Assembly (NCBI GenBank): GCA_021399435.1
Contig: JAJTUP010000011.1
Span: 806,001-870,000, forward strand
Length of the DNA stretch: 64,000 bases
Direction of reading: 5' to 3'
Source of the DNA: Diaporthe sp. PMI_573
Taxonomy: Eukaryota > Ascomycota > Sordariomycetes > Diaporthales > Diaporthaceae
In this document: one piece after another, positions 34,236 to 46,463 of the stretch
Numbering within the stretch: the first letter of the stretch is position 1
Layout of the letters: each line of letters begins with the position of its first letter
Notes under the pieces: generated by a model
Told to the model about the DNA's origin: nothing
What the model saw: the letters and a program-made list of their open reading frames with translations, nothing else
Databases searched by the model: none
Position numbers and translations under genes: made by a program

Positions 34236-36562
34236 ATGACGGCCCAGCTCAAGCCACGGGTGCGGCAAACCGCCCAGAATACACAGTACACGTAGGGAGA
34301 CCGCGCTATCTCTTAGCAAACAGGACGCCTAGCTGACCGCCCCCGTCCAGTTACTCCCTTAACCGACGAGTTCATGATGTCAAGACATACCCCGTCCCTT
34401 CCCCTCAAGGATCAACGGTCCTTCTCTACGGTCACGAGAACGGAGTTACAGTAGTCTGGCGCGGTGGTCGCCGACTGAAGCCCGCCAAGCCTCAATCTTC
34501 GAAATCGGCTGCCGGTACCAAAACAAATGGTGCTGGTGCATCCGCTGATGATGGCGTCATGATCATCGATTCGGACGACGATGACGATGCTTCTGCGCCG
34601 GCTGCCTTCGTTGACAAGCCAGAGTTCGAGGACGAGAGTGTTGAAGACACCACCGGATACCCAGAAGTCATCCAGTCCCTGGATCTCGCTTTTGGCACAG
34701 ATATCCTGCATCTCGCTGTTCCACCCATCGCGCCGCGTTACCCAGGAGAGCAGCCGAGCGACGCTGACATTCTCTCCGAGACGATGGCATTTGCGGTGAC
34801 GTCTGCGAAGGGTTCCGTCTTAATGATAACTCTGCCCTTGACGCCGCCGTCCCACGGGGCCACATCAAGGGAGGACCTACGATCCAACCTCCTGGCTGGC
34901 GCCGTAGGCCGGGGCAAGTGGGGCGAGACTCTGATTCAGCTTGGCGGCCAGAACAAGAGCCCTGATGGGATCGCCATAACATTGCTACCTCGGCGGGCAA
35001 GCAGTTCTGATCGAAACAAATCACCTGCTCGTCTGGGTGGTTCCGCCGCGCGTGCCATCATTGCTGTCCATGGCAAGGATGCCTCCGGCACGTTGCGACT
35101 TTGGGATGTCCCTATCAACGCTACCTCTGACAGCCCTCCCATCGAACCATTTCAGACTGAATACCTACCGAGCCCCCTTACAAGCGTCGCATTCAACCCT
35201 CTTCACTCGAGCCAACTACTTACCGTCGCATCTCCACACGCGGTCCGCGTCTATGACTACTCCACCCCTTCGATTCCCCAGGACGACATCTCCGAAGGCC
35301 CTTGGCCGTCTCATGGCTCATGGCTGCTCTCTCTATACCCACCTTTCGCCCGAGCAACCACTTCGCCCTGCTCGAGAAAACCCGTTGTCGGTGCTCAGTG
35401 GATATCGCATGGCCGGGCGATCTTGGTTCTCCTGGCGGACGGGCAGTGGGGAATATGGGATGTTGAGGGGGCTGGGCCTCTCGGTAACGACACAGGAGGG
35501 TCCATGTTCTCAAAGCAAAACACCGGCGTGCGGGGAGCCGCTCTCACTGCTTTCTGTGCTTCAGGACACCTCGAGGGGACAAGCCCATTGCGTAACCCAG
35601 GTTCGCAAAAATCTTCTTTCGGGGCTAACGAATTCAACTCAGTCGCACGCCGTGACTCCCTTGTGTCGATGATGAACGGTGGGCCAGAACGACTTGCTGC
35701 TGTCAAAGGCGGAGTCGAAGTCGTGCAGCTGCCGAGCGCAAGGGGATCGGTACCTACGGAGGAGAGCGCCGTCCTGTGGTTGGGTGGAACTGACAATATT
35801 GTTTGCGTCATCCCCGTTGTCGCCAAATTCTGGGATGCTCAAGTCCGCCGTAGCGCAGGTGGCGGCGTCAATCTTTTTAGCGGAGCGCAGCCCTCGCGCA
35901 TGATACGCCTGGTTGAACTCAATGCTGGGTTGCTAGGCGAGCGGTGCTGTGGTGTCGCTGCGACTCCAAAATCCCAGAGGCGACAGCCTTCCCACAGTCT
36001 TGACGATCCAGACGCCACAACGGAGGAGAGCACAGGTCTCCCCGTTGAGGTGGTTGTGCGTGGCGAGAGCAGACTTGTCGTGGTTCACGACTTCCAAGAC
36101 GTCGACACAGCACCATTGCGATTCCCAGCCAAGAATCTGAAGCGCCTGCTCCCTGCGAATGCCGCAGCAGAATCGCCTAGCGCCATCATTGTACATCAGA
36201 ATCCTGGCCGGACCCCGATGCGCCTTCCGAAATTCAACCTCAGCATACGCAGTGGCCCTGGTGCTCGGCCCCCTTCAGCCGGCCAGTTCGCCCGAAGCGT
36301 GAACCAAGCCCAAGACAATTTCGGGACAGAGCCGATCGATTACCAGCCTGAGCCCACAGAAACCCCATCTCGATCACGTAATATGGGTCTCGAATTCATG
36401 GATGAGCTGGATGCAGCTGCCGACGCGGGCTACGAGTTGGACGCTGAAGAGCGAGACATCGAGCAAGAAGTCATGGACCTCATGGAATTGGACCAACAAT
36501 TAGAACAGATGGAAGATGAGAGGCTACGCGGGACAAAGCGGGTGTTCTTCGAGGAGGGTTAG
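34236..36562 (+). CDS. Conserved WD40-like protein, probably nucleoporin Nup37
   Basis: Exons 34236-34291 and 34351-36562, with a 59-nt GTAGGG..TCCAG intron, give 755 aa. The first exon (MTAQLKPRVRQTAQNTQYT) joins in frame to YSLNRRVHDVKTYPV, then STVLLYGHENGVTVVWRGG. An acidic patch (MIIDSDDDDD) follows, then blade-like beta repeats such as FAVTSAKGSVLMITLPLTPP, ASGTLRLWDVPI, PLTSVAFNPLHSSQLLTVAS and LVLLADGQWGIWDVEG. The C-terminus is acidic and helical and ends KRVFFEEG before TAG. The layout fits fungal Nup37, part of the nuclear pore Y-complex, but I assign this from memory of the family. A WD-repeat protein of other function is possible. The same frame stays open after the stop (next entry). 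Confidence 0.6.
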
Positions 36563-36574
36563 AGGCTCTACGAG

Positions 36575-37192
36575 ATGGCACACACCGAGGCCGGTGCCCA
36601 AAAGACGACACAGGAGCAGCAGCAGCAGCAGCAGCAGAAACAACAACGAGAACAACAACAGCAGAAGCAGGGAAGACCAAAGGAGAGACAAGACAGTCCG
36701 CCTAAGAGAGCCAGGACTGAAATTCAGGACAGTCAGGTGCAACCCTCCGAGGCCGATGCTGCAGATGATCCTCGCCCTCGACCTTCCGGTCAAAGATACG
36801 CTGCTGTCACCGGGAAGAAGGTATTCTTCGAGCGATACTCCGACTCGCCTGAGTTTTCGCGCTTCAAAAACCCCGTGGTACAAATGCGAAATAGGACAAG
36901 GCTCGACGACGAAGATGCCAGTGACGTGATCGACCCAACGTCAAAACTTGCCAACTACCAGAGTCCCATGGATCGTCGAACGTGGAATCCCATGGACCTG
37001 AGGCGACTCGCAGTTTTTGGCGCGCACAAACAGGCAAATGCCAATGCAATTACCAAGAATCAACAAAAGTCCAGCGCAGAGAAAACTGCTGCTAGTAGTG
37101 ACCCGAGCTTTTTTGCAGGAGATTGGGAGAATTTGGTGGATGACGAGGACGAGGAGCCGGGGGATGACACGTTCGAGTTCCTGCTGAAGTAA
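36575..37192 (+). CDS. Same-frame ORF directly after the Nup37-like stop
   Basis: A 205-aa frame starts with an ATG 12 nt after the TAG that ends the Nup37-like gene, and lies in the same reading frame. It has a poly-Gln stretch near the start, a basic patch (SPPKRARTEIQDSQ), a segment that repeats the upstream ending in modified form (KKVFFERYSDSPEF against KRVFFEEG), a hydrophilic middle (ANYQSPMDRRTWNPMDLRRL) and an acidic end (GDWENLVDDEDEEPGDD). I do not recognise a domain. It may be a C-terminal part cut off by a nonsense change, a read-through extension, or a second cistron. There is no room for a separate promoter. Confidence 0.45.
   Translation: MAHTEAGAQKTTQEQQQQQQQKQQREQQQQKQGRPKERQDSPPKRARTEIQDSQVQPSEADAADDPRPRPSGQRYAAVTGKKVFFERYSDSPEFSRFKNPVVQMRNRTRLDDEDASDVIDPTSKLANYQSPMDRRTWNPMDLRRLAVFGAHKQANANAITKNQQKSSAEKTAASSDPSFFAGDWENLVDDEDEEPGDDTFEFLLK
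36617..36637 (+). repeat. (CAG)7 run encoding poly-Gln
   Basis: Seven CAG codons inside a longer Gln-rich tract that mixes CAG and CAA. Its position just after the TAG makes it a likely length-variable site. Confidence 0.9.
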
Positions 37193-39527
37193 GACGGGAG
37201 CCGAAATACGCAGGACTTCACTACCGAGGCTGTCTTGTTCCACTTGTACAGATACGATACCCGTGCCCGCCGTTGGAGCGCACAAGAAATGAAAAGACTG
37301 TTGGATCCAAGGGCGCCGCCCCTTCCACCATATGTCTCAGTGAAGCTTCCCCATGTCTCACCATATATCTCCTTTTTGTCATCCTTCCGCACGGCAAGGT
37401 GGAGCACAAGGCGAGATCCTTCCTTGATCCAGCTCTGTATTCCGAGCGGTATATCAAACCAATACCTCAAAGCCGGGGCGTGGCGTCCCCCGCCCCGGCA
37501 TCGAGGTATCGACGCCCTTACCAGATGGCAGGTGGGGTGGGCTGGTGGCAATTCCGCGAATTTGACCATTTGCTCTCCCGGCCTCACTGACGCTCTTCTG
37601 TCTGACCGCGATTTTTCAAGGTCAGATAGAAGAGTGTGTCGAGGCTGGGTGGTGGGGGCGTCGGCACATCTTTCCCTCCCTTTGGAATGCTCTTTGGTTG
37701 CACTCCCACTTGAAACGTTTCCTTTGCCAAGCACCCGCAATGTTTCTCCAGATCCGCCGTGTCAACCCCGTGACTTGATGGAACACTCCCTTGTTAATTG
37801 GCCACGTCGTCGTCACCAACTACAGGTATTTCCAGGACCCATTGCACGGCAATGCTGGCAGAAGGATTCGGCGTGCCAAGCCAGTCCCTTCAATGCCCCC
37901 ACCACGTTATCATCCAGCAATGAGCTGTTACGCTTTGTACGAGCTCACCGTTATTTCCCAGCATCAATCTCACTAGGGAACGCAGTTTGCGGCGCCACGC
38001 ACCCCGTCGAGTCGGTTCAGTCTAGCTGACTACGACGCGTTGGGGTCTGGTTATTAGTCTATTTCGCTGTGCTGAGCCTCGACCAGTCGAGCCGGGCCAA
38101 GCCCGCATGATCGCCGTGACCATTCCCAGACGGGAAGCGAGATCTTGGTCCTACTCGGGACTTCGGCACACCACGTTGCAACCCCAAACACAAACGAGAA
38201 CAACCTCGCGAAGGCTGGAAAGGGCGCTGCGAGGCCTCTCTGCTATCGACTGGTATCATAGGTCAAGGACGACGGAGCCCAGGCAAATATCTCATTAGCA
38301 GCAAGTAGAAAAGCATTCCTGATGTGTGCGTGCGGATGGCACGAAGCCGTTGAGCCGCCCAGCCTCCAAGCCACCATGGCCCGTGAGCTAATCTTGAAGA
38401 ACCGAGAGCCCTGACGGGTAGGACGGGAACTAATGGGCTTGGATGAACATTCAAAACACTGCATACCCGTCTTTTGCTGGCTACTTCAGCGTGAATGAGT
38501 ACGAGCTATGACTTGTCTACACCTGTCAGGCTACTAGAGGTATCACTGATCTATGCGAGCCCAATGATCGCAGCTAGTTGGAGAGGATCCATCTCAGGAG
38601 ATTTTCGAGTACGTGAGGATATGTGGCGCCGGACCGGACGGCCAAAACTACATGACGACTGACCACCCCTTGCAGCGTGCAGGACCACTTAACTAACTAC
38701 TCATTGTGGTCCTGTTTGCTTACCCTGGAAAAGCCCGACATGATGTCGGGGATTGCCATCCTCTTTCCCTTACTGTACAACATGTTTCGCTTGCAGTGAG
38801 TGTTCCTTTTCCTCCTGCTCAGCAGGTGCTCTGTCCCTCGTCGGGTACCCTGCCACTCTCTGGCACAGCCCCATAAAACAAACCCATCATTTTTCCATTG
38901 CCGTCGACTGGCCGGTCCCCTACTGACCTGTGCGGTGACACTTAAAAAAAAAACAGTGTTTTTAGGTTCTCCATCTACACCTGTCCTTCCTAATAAGCTC
39001 GACCCCTCTGACGGTCGAGGTCTCACCTGCCGAAGCATATCTCGCCCGTCGAAGATAGTCCCGCATTCACGCGCGGAAATATCAGATCTGGATTTATCCT
39101 TGCCACTCTTTTGACCAATACTTACCTGGGTACCGCGTTTCTCCTAATCCTCGGTTCGGCCGGACACGCCGCGAACCCCAGATTTTCGTCACTCGCGCGT
39201 TCTTGCCCATGCGACCTGCTTGCTGGTAGACGATGGCAATTGGAAGGGAGGGCAACGTCAAATGGGTCGATGTGAGCATACCGTCCTACCGTCACTAGTT
39301 GCCTTCAAAATGTAGCTGCCTGGTCCTGGATGGCCTTGCGTTGTCCAGGTCCTGGACCACCTTACCTCGGCGTGCATGAAGACGGAGTCACTCCCACAGC
39401 ACGACCAGCTCAACATCCACTTGGAGACTGGGACTAAGGGGACGAGCAGGCATCACTGTGAAGTCCATGCAGTCGGCCCTGTCTCACTCCAGAAACGGAC
39501 TTGTGCTAAAAATGCCAAATCTCATAG
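37193..39527. other. Long non-coding stretch
   Basis: About 2.3 kb with no supported gene. A 264-aa frame at 37235-38029 has no domain and mixed composition. The first exon of the acyltransferase gene should lie in its right part but I could not identify it. A short ATG frame from 39376 has no match to the family. Confidence 0.45.
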
Positions 39528-40877
39528 GGCCTCCGCGGCATCGCCTCCGCCCTCGTGGTGTTGACCCACCTCGCCCGCGCCTGGGATGGCGAGCTATTCA
39601 TCGCGACGTCAGAGGAGGGCGCGCCCCCGCGCTTCATGCAGCTGCCGTACCTGCGGATCCTGATCCAGGGCCGCATCGGCGTGACCATCTTCGCCTTCGT
39701 GACGGGCTACGTGTGCGCACTGAAGCCCATCAAGCTGTGCCGCCAGGGCAACCAGGAGGCGGCGTTCGTGTCAATCAGCAAGTCTGCGCTGCGGCGGATC
39801 CCGCGCCTCGTGCTCCCCGCTGCAGCGGCGACGGCGGTGTCGTGGCTCATGGCCGAGTTTGGGCTGTACGCGGTCGCCAAGCACCAGGACAGCTGGTGGA
39901 TCGACGTGCAGTCGCCCAACAGGATCGCGTACCTCGGCCAGGCGCTGGGAAACCTGGTGTACTGCATCGTCACGACGTGGACTCGGTCGGTGAACGACTA
40001 TGACAACAGCCAGTGGACGCTGCTGCCCTTGCTTAAGGGGAGCATGTGGGTTTACTCGTTCATGGTGGCCACGGCGTACGTGAAGCCGAGGTATCGGATC
40101 ATGGCGAGCTTTGGGTTTTGGGTTTACTTCTACTGTGCGAGTGACTGTAAGTCTTACGATCTCGCATGCGACTTCATGGCCGTTCATTATCCCACATGAG
40201 CCAGAACTGACGTCGCGTCATTTTGCGCAGCCGCCTTCGGGATGCAGTTTTTCTGGGGCACCTTCATCGCCGACCTGCAAAGCCACCCATCCACAGCACA
40301 GTTCATGTCCAACCGCCCCCGACTCAGCAGGATCCTCTCCGCAACCCTCGTCTTCATCGGCCTCACCTTCGCCTCCTTCCCCGAGGGCCGCGCCGAGTGG
40401 ATGACGTGGTCGCAGCTCCTCCTGGACTTCATGCGGCCCATCCTGCCCGAGAACCCGGACTTCCCCCGCTTCGCGAGCGGCATCGGCCTCGAGCTCATCA
40501 CCACGGGCGTCGTTCTCAGCCCGCCGCTGCAGAAGCTCCTGAGCGGGAGGTACCTGCTGTTCCTCGGGAGGATGAGCTTCGCCGTGTACCTGCTGCACGG
40601 GCCCCTGATGAAGACGACGCTGGTCTGGATGTTGTACGGCGTGCGGGTGCCACCGGACCACGAGAACGAGCAGGGTGAGATGGAGATGACGCGCCTGAAT
40701 TATCCGGGGAACCTGGCCCTCATCATGTGGCAGTTTATCTGGCTGCCGATGCTTTACTGCATCGCGAACCTCTGGATGGCGTATGTGGACCCGTGGTGCG
40801 AGAGGATGACCAACAGGCTCGTTGAATACGTGACACTGGACGCGTCAGAGAAGCCGCCGGTGTTGCCTGGGAAATAA
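39528..40877 (+). CDS. Acyltransferase-3 family membrane enzyme, N-terminal exon missing
   Basis: Two exons, 39528-40146 and 40231-40877 (intron GTAAGT..GCGCAG), encode about 421 aa from GLRGIASALVVLTHLARAW to EKPPVLPGK. The start lies directly after a CTCATAG acceptor, and a stop blocks the frame upstream, so at least one 5' exon is expected, probably ending in a YLxG-like phrase before GLRG. The core has the GLRG motif, the conserved His in VLTHLARAW, QGRIGVTIFAFVTGYVCAL, and multiple membrane helices such as RIMASFGFWVYFYCASD and LLFLGRMSFAVYLLHGPL. The family transfers acyl groups to carbohydrates, lipids or metabolites at membranes; the acceptor is unknown. A 5'-truncated pseudogene is possible, but the rest is undamaged. 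Confidence 0.75.
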
Positions 40878-43800
40878 TGTGATGTCGGCGGGAGCTGTCC
40901 GTCCCAGGTGCACAGGTGACACAGGTGAAGCTGAGCGTCGGCAGGAACCAGGCTTCGCTATTTGTATTGTATGTAAAACATTTGGCCCATACACGAATCA
41001 CAGTGAAATAGAAGCTCGTGGATTGGTTTGTTAACTGCTTGCTGGTCTCCAAACTTCCGTCGACAGGCTGCTGTTCAAGATAGGTGTTCCCTAGTCCTCC
41101 GGCAAGGAACATCTTGATACTGATCAACAACGAAGTATTAAAAACGGCCATAGCCCGCGGCCGTCAGCATGTACTGCGACCAATTACCGTTGTTTGTCGC
41201 AGGGATGGAAATCACGATGGCGGACAAGGCTGTGCCCATGTCGACGCAGTTCAAACTTTTGTAAGGAGTCTCACTGCAAGACTATAGCGAGGAGTGCACG
41301 TATACCCCGAATAATAATTGTTCGGGCTAGGTGTTAGAAAGAAAGTAAGTCAATATTGATATACGCCACAGGATTCTCCGTGTTCTGGCAATGAAGTTGG
41401 TGGATGCGTTCTGTTTGATATTGGCGTCAAGATCCGGTGCAGTGTGTACAGCCCACAGGAGATTCCAAGTACCAGCGTGTTACGGGGTCGAGGAGCCTTG
41501 GAACCTGGAGTCTAGAAGATTGATTCGTGGCGTCATCGTTCAAGAAGATCACGGAATCCTGTGGTCATAACTTGAATCGCGATATCTTGCTGGTATCTGC
41601 GTCTTGATACTGAGGTAGTTCGTGTCGAGAACGTCGAAATGCTCGAGGAAACAAACTCAAATCACAGACAATTGGTGACGACAAAAGACAACCACACTGA
41701 GGTTTTCGATCAAGTTGTAATTACACCTCTCGGGTGGCTGAAGTGGAACCGCCACATATTTTTCTCCGGCACTTCCATCTCGACTATCCCAAGCAATCGA
41801 TTCGATTTCTTACGGCAACCTCGAGAATATACTTGTCTGCTTTCCACAAGCATTCTAGGATGACGTTGGCCGAGAAGCCAGCCACGGCACATTGCCCATC
41901 GAGACACTCTTCTCTGCAACCCAAATATGCGTCCAAGGCAAATCCACATTGATGGTGCTAGGGGATTATCTAATTTTCCGGTCTTCTGCAACCACATGCA
42001 CAGCCTGTAATCATGTTCTTCATGTACGGCGAACCGCACGCCATGTATCTAATCTTATCAGGGGTTACAACCAGAATTTACCCAAGTCGTGCGAAAGTCC
42101 TTGAATCAAATCTTCGGCCTTACTACGGTCGTTTGCCAAGTTTCAGCGAGGATTCTTCTGAGTGCCAGCCCACAAATCTTCTGGTCACTGGCTAGCGGAA
42201 TGATGTGTTTGGTGGTTGCAGATCTTTTGTCAGTTTTCCAGTTGGGCAGAGAATTGCGTCAAAGATTCCCAAAGACTGAGAGAAGATCTAGAGAGAGTAA
42301 GACACGTATGGTTGGCTGGCGAGCACGTGGCGCCACCCGTGGACGCAGAGGCATTGGCACGATAACAGGTGCCTTCTACAGTAGTGAGTACGTTGCGAAA
42401 GTATTCCACGAGTCGTCCCAAGACGTCAAGGAGCCAGGCAAGAGCGGTTGGCACAAAGACTCGTCCCGGTGTTCGCCATGAGCCAGTCAAACACTTCAAC
42501 TACACGCGGCGCACGTCACCTGTCTGCTGGATCGTCTCGCTGGTGTCCGTGGGTTGCAGCAGGCAGGACACCCGGTACTAAAGACTACCATCGATCTCCG
42601 CTTAAAAATAGAAATCTATGTCATTTATTAGGTAGGGATCCCTCCGGGACATGGCCTTCCGCACAACAAGCACAGCCTGCCTTGGAATGCTATTTGCTTG
42701 GTGTCTCGAAGTGACGCACTCCAGGGCTGCGAAGCTGTCCACGAGATACGATACTTTGGTGCTTGGAAGATAATTGCTCTATCCAATAGTCAAAGGAGAG
42801 CAGAAGCATATATTATATACTCGCAATGAGAAAGAAATTCGCGATGCTATTCTTCTCGGCGGTAGCTGGACGACCCCAGTAGAAGCCAAGGTCAAGTCGC
42901 TGTCCGAAGTTTCGCGGGACGTCGATGCTGTTTCAATCCTGCATCCCGAGGCCATACTCAAGATCTACAATGTAGGTACTCCTGTTGCGAAGGGCTGTCC
43001 AACTATCGTAAAACTTCCCGGCCTCGTCTACTTTGTGTCGGCGCATGCTCCTGGGGGCCCCTTGGCTTGGGGTCACCCAAAATGCGGGCGGCTTCGAGGA
43101 ATCCTTGCACAAATTCAGGCCGCGGCCCAAGCACAATCCCAGAAGGATCAACTACGACCACGATATCTTGACAGCGTAGAGATGCCCACTTCCTTCTCCT
43201 TGAATCGTTCTCTGCTCCCGAAGGATGGATTCTAGACGTTCCATTTCCCATATGTAGATTTTGCACGGTTGTACTTGTCAAGGGAGTCGCAGTACCGCCA
43301 CAGAAATAAAAACACCCCGAAAACAATTCAACAAGGAACCCAATACCCTTCTTGCTGCTGTCCCAAATCTCTGCAATAGCACAACCTGCAGCTGCCGTAA
43401 CGTTTGGTTCGTGTGGTCGGTGTGACAGCATGAGCACTGCTTCACGATTCCTTTCATCCGGATCTCAAGACATTTCAATCTGTTCTAGCCGGACTTGCCT
43501 TTGTGTGTTTATCATTTCTCAGACACATTAACGTAACCTCGTGGAGAAGCATTGCATCCCGGACTTCAGATGTTGGCACCGATTGGCGCCTGAAGGCAAG
43601 TTGTGAAGGCTTTTGAGCCTGTCGTTGCTTTTAACCGGCCGTTTATATTGGAGATGTCACGCCCACTTTCCACAACGAGCTCCTTTGACAGGTGTGATTG
43701 AACTTGGTCTGGCTGCCAAGGTACAATCGACTAGTAAAGTCTGGTAGAGAGTACCAGGTCGGGTAGTCGAGAGGATGAATAGATATTATTATCGGAGAGA

Positions 43801-44054
43801 GACTCACCGTGCAATGTCGATCATGGCCACGAACTGCCGGAACTATGAGCCTGGTCCTTGCGTGTCACGACAGTGATATTGCTCGAGATACTATAACTGC
43901 TACTACGGACAGCAGACTCGACCAACAAAGTCTCCTACGTCCTCAGAGCCGATCATTTGCAGCCCTCATTCATCCTGCCCGTCTCACCTCCCCCAATTTT
44001 CAAGAACACGCGATATTCATTCTCACAGCTAAATCGACACCCACACCATCAACC
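40878..44054. other. Long gene-poor stretch with possible decayed transporter
   Basis: No intact gene in 3.2 kb. On the minus strand near 43.3-43.4 kb a short piece (AEIWDSSKKGIGFLV and CFYFCGGTATPL) weakly recalls an MFS transporter helix pair, but it is not followed by a recognisable continuation. A plus-strand 153-aa frame near 42.8-43.2 kb starts at a non-ATG codon and has no domain. The stretch from 43.9 to 44.05 kb is the promoter and leader of the DUF1996 gene. Confidence 0.35.
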
Positions 44055-45446
44055 ATGAAGTCTTTCAGCCTTGCAGTCACTGCACTGCTGGCGGGCCAGC
44101 AGGCCGCGGCACAGAACATGTTGCGGTTTGCCTGCTCACAGCTTGTGGTAGACCGTGTGGACCCACTGGTCAACCCAGGCATGGTCTTCACTCCTCACCT
44201 GCACCAGATTGTCGGTGGCAATGCTTTCAACGTGACCATGGACCCCAAGAACGACCCGGCCACGCAGTCGACCTGCACCAGCTGCAGCTTCGTCCAGGAC
44301 AAGAGCAACTACTGGACATCCGTCCTGTTCTTCAAGGCAAGGAACGGAAGCTACCACCGCGTGCCTCAGACTGGCAATGGCGGACCGCAGGGCAAGCTTA
44401 TTAACAACGGTGGATTGGATGTTTACTATATCCCCAGTGGAAAGACAACGGCTTTCCAGAAGGTGGGTGTTTCATCCGAGGGGATATTCTTCGATTGAGT
44501 GAGTAGCTGAACCTCATGCACAGGGTTTCCGTATGCTCGCTGGCAATGCGGCCAACACGAATGTCAACTCAGTCAGCAAAGGCAACATCTGCCATAGGTG
44601 CTGGACGTCGCCGAACGAGGACCAATTTGTCGGCGGCGCGCCATGCACTGGCTCTGATACCGTCGAGGTCCCCAGCGGGTCAAACTGCCAGATGATCCGA
44701 CAGACCATCATCTTCCCAGCGTAGGTTCTCAGACCCCTGCTTCCCTCCATCAAAAAGGCTGTACGTCTACATTGCAAACGTGACGAGCTGATAATCTCCT
44801 TCCTAGATGCTGGGATGGAAAGAACCTCGACAGCCCGAACCACCTGGACCACGTGGCCTACAGCGGTTCCGGGGCAAGCGGAGGCGGTGCCTGCCCGTCC
44901 ACGCACCCCGTCAAGCTTCCGCAGATCATGTACGAGCTCATGTGGAACGTCACGATGTTCCAGAAGGACCGTAGCATCTGGCCGACGGACGGCTCCAACC
45001 CCTTCACGTACAGTATGGGCATCGGGTGAGTGATGCAGTTGTTTTGTTATGTATCAAGTGCCGCGTACGAAGCTCGCCAAAGTGATTTATGGCTACGCCT
45101 CGAAGAATACAAGGCTAATGATCTCACGTAACAGGGGCGCTGCTGCCCATGGCGACTACGTCTTCGGATGGGAGGGTAACACTCTCCAGAAGGCCATGGA
45201 CAGTGGCTGCAACCTCAACCGGGACTGTCCTGCGGCTGGCCTCACTGCCCAGTCTGCTGATAAATACAACGCCTGCATCAAGCCTCAGCAGGCCAAAGAG
45301 CCGGTCGATGGATGTAAGTTGAATGAGTCCTCACCCGCCCTTCCGTCTTGTCTCGCATCCCGCATCGTCGTGTTCGCATGCTGATGACTGTTTTCTCTAC
45401 AGGGCTGCCTGCTCTTCCCATGGGTGGCATGATGGCTAAGGCCTAG
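44055..45446 (+). CDS. Secreted DUF1996-domain protein
   Basis: Five exons, 44055-44462, 44524-44720, 44807-45025, 45135-45313 and 45403-45446, give 348 aa, with every junction in frame (AFQK|GFRMLAG, FPA|CWDG, MGIG|GAAAHGDYVFGW, PVDG|WLPALPMGG). A signal peptide (MKSFSLAVTALLAGQQAAAQ) is followed by the DUF1996 start NMLRFACSQLVVDRVDPLVN and VFTPHLHQIVGGNAFN. Further landmarks are CTSCSFVQDKSNYWTSVLFF, YYIPSGKTTAFQKGF, CWDGKNLDSPNHLDHVAY, and GDYVFGWEGNTLQKAMDSGC. The family is common in fungal secretomes; its biochemical role is not established. The tail after the domain is short, with no carbohydrate-binding module or GPI signal. Confidence 0.9.
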
Positions 45447-46463
45447 TTAATGTCAGAGGGTCCTATATTTTGCCTTGGGAAGCAGGAAAGTGCGGGCTGG
45501 TTTGACATTACCGAGCAAGGACTGATTGTTCGTGGGCCTGGCTGAGGTGAAGGTGTTTTCGCTTCTTGTCTTTATTTTCCACCAGTCTCTCGCTCAGATA
45601 TCTCATTGTACTAGACGCCCGAGTCCATCCTCTCGAAGGAAATTAAATAAAGTGGTCACCAGCCCACCAGCTGGCTTAAATTCCTGGTCCGGCTGTCTGC
45701 GTTGTTCCATTCGGTAGTACATGAGCTGACGGATTGTTTCTGCCGTTTTGCAAATCCGAGCAGGTCAGCATCTTCGAGGAAACTGTTATGTGATGGATAT
45801 GCTGAAAAGTGGCATTGCTTCAACAAATGCCCAGATCGATTAATTACACAGACGAATTAATATTCTCACCGGATGGTTTACGGCCATATTAATTCTAGTA
45901 TCGTGATCCAATCTGGCTCATAAGTAGTTTGGAAAATTGGGGGTCAGATATCGCGACAAGCAAGTCCCCTTTTGGACTCATATTCGCGTCTTCTTTGAGA
46001 GACTGCCTACATGACCAACTGAAGATTGAGGCGGTTCCAAAGTATATGGAGCCGGGCCGGCCGGGTCTTCTGGCTCTTATCTCCCGGCCTGAATCGGCAG
46101 CACCCGAGTCCGATATTGCGCCGCTACAGCCCGATTGTGGGAAAAGACCCGCCTTGTAGCGAGTCGAGGACCTGACTAAGGCTCATGCGAGTCACCCAAC
46201 TGCCTGTGACTGTTGCCCAACAGAGTCTGATCCTCCCACACTCTCCCGTTGTGCTCAATTGCGCATGCAACCCATCCTTGGTTAAGACGTGTGGCCCAGA
46301 AGCCCTAAGGCAAGCTGCATGAACCCTCGGTCTAACCTGCACATTTCATGTAACTCTGTCAATTACCAATCACAAGCCAGTAGGAAAGACTTCTCCCCCA
46401 AACGCCGCATGCTGCACTGCAACTCGGGTGGCATCAAAACAACAATTTAAATAAAGGAGCACC
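45447..46463. other. Intergenic region
   Basis: No supported gene. The left side is the 3' region of the DUF1996 gene. A short AT-rich tract lies near 45.8-45.9 kb. Confidence 0.5.

Noticed and set aside
37235..38029. 264-codon plus-strand frame
   Set aside because: No domain or conserved block. Composition is mixed and unlike neighbouring coding sequence.
42774..43235. 153-codon plus-strand frame
   Set aside because: Starts at a non-ATG codon, has no domain, and lies over a possible minus-strand relic.
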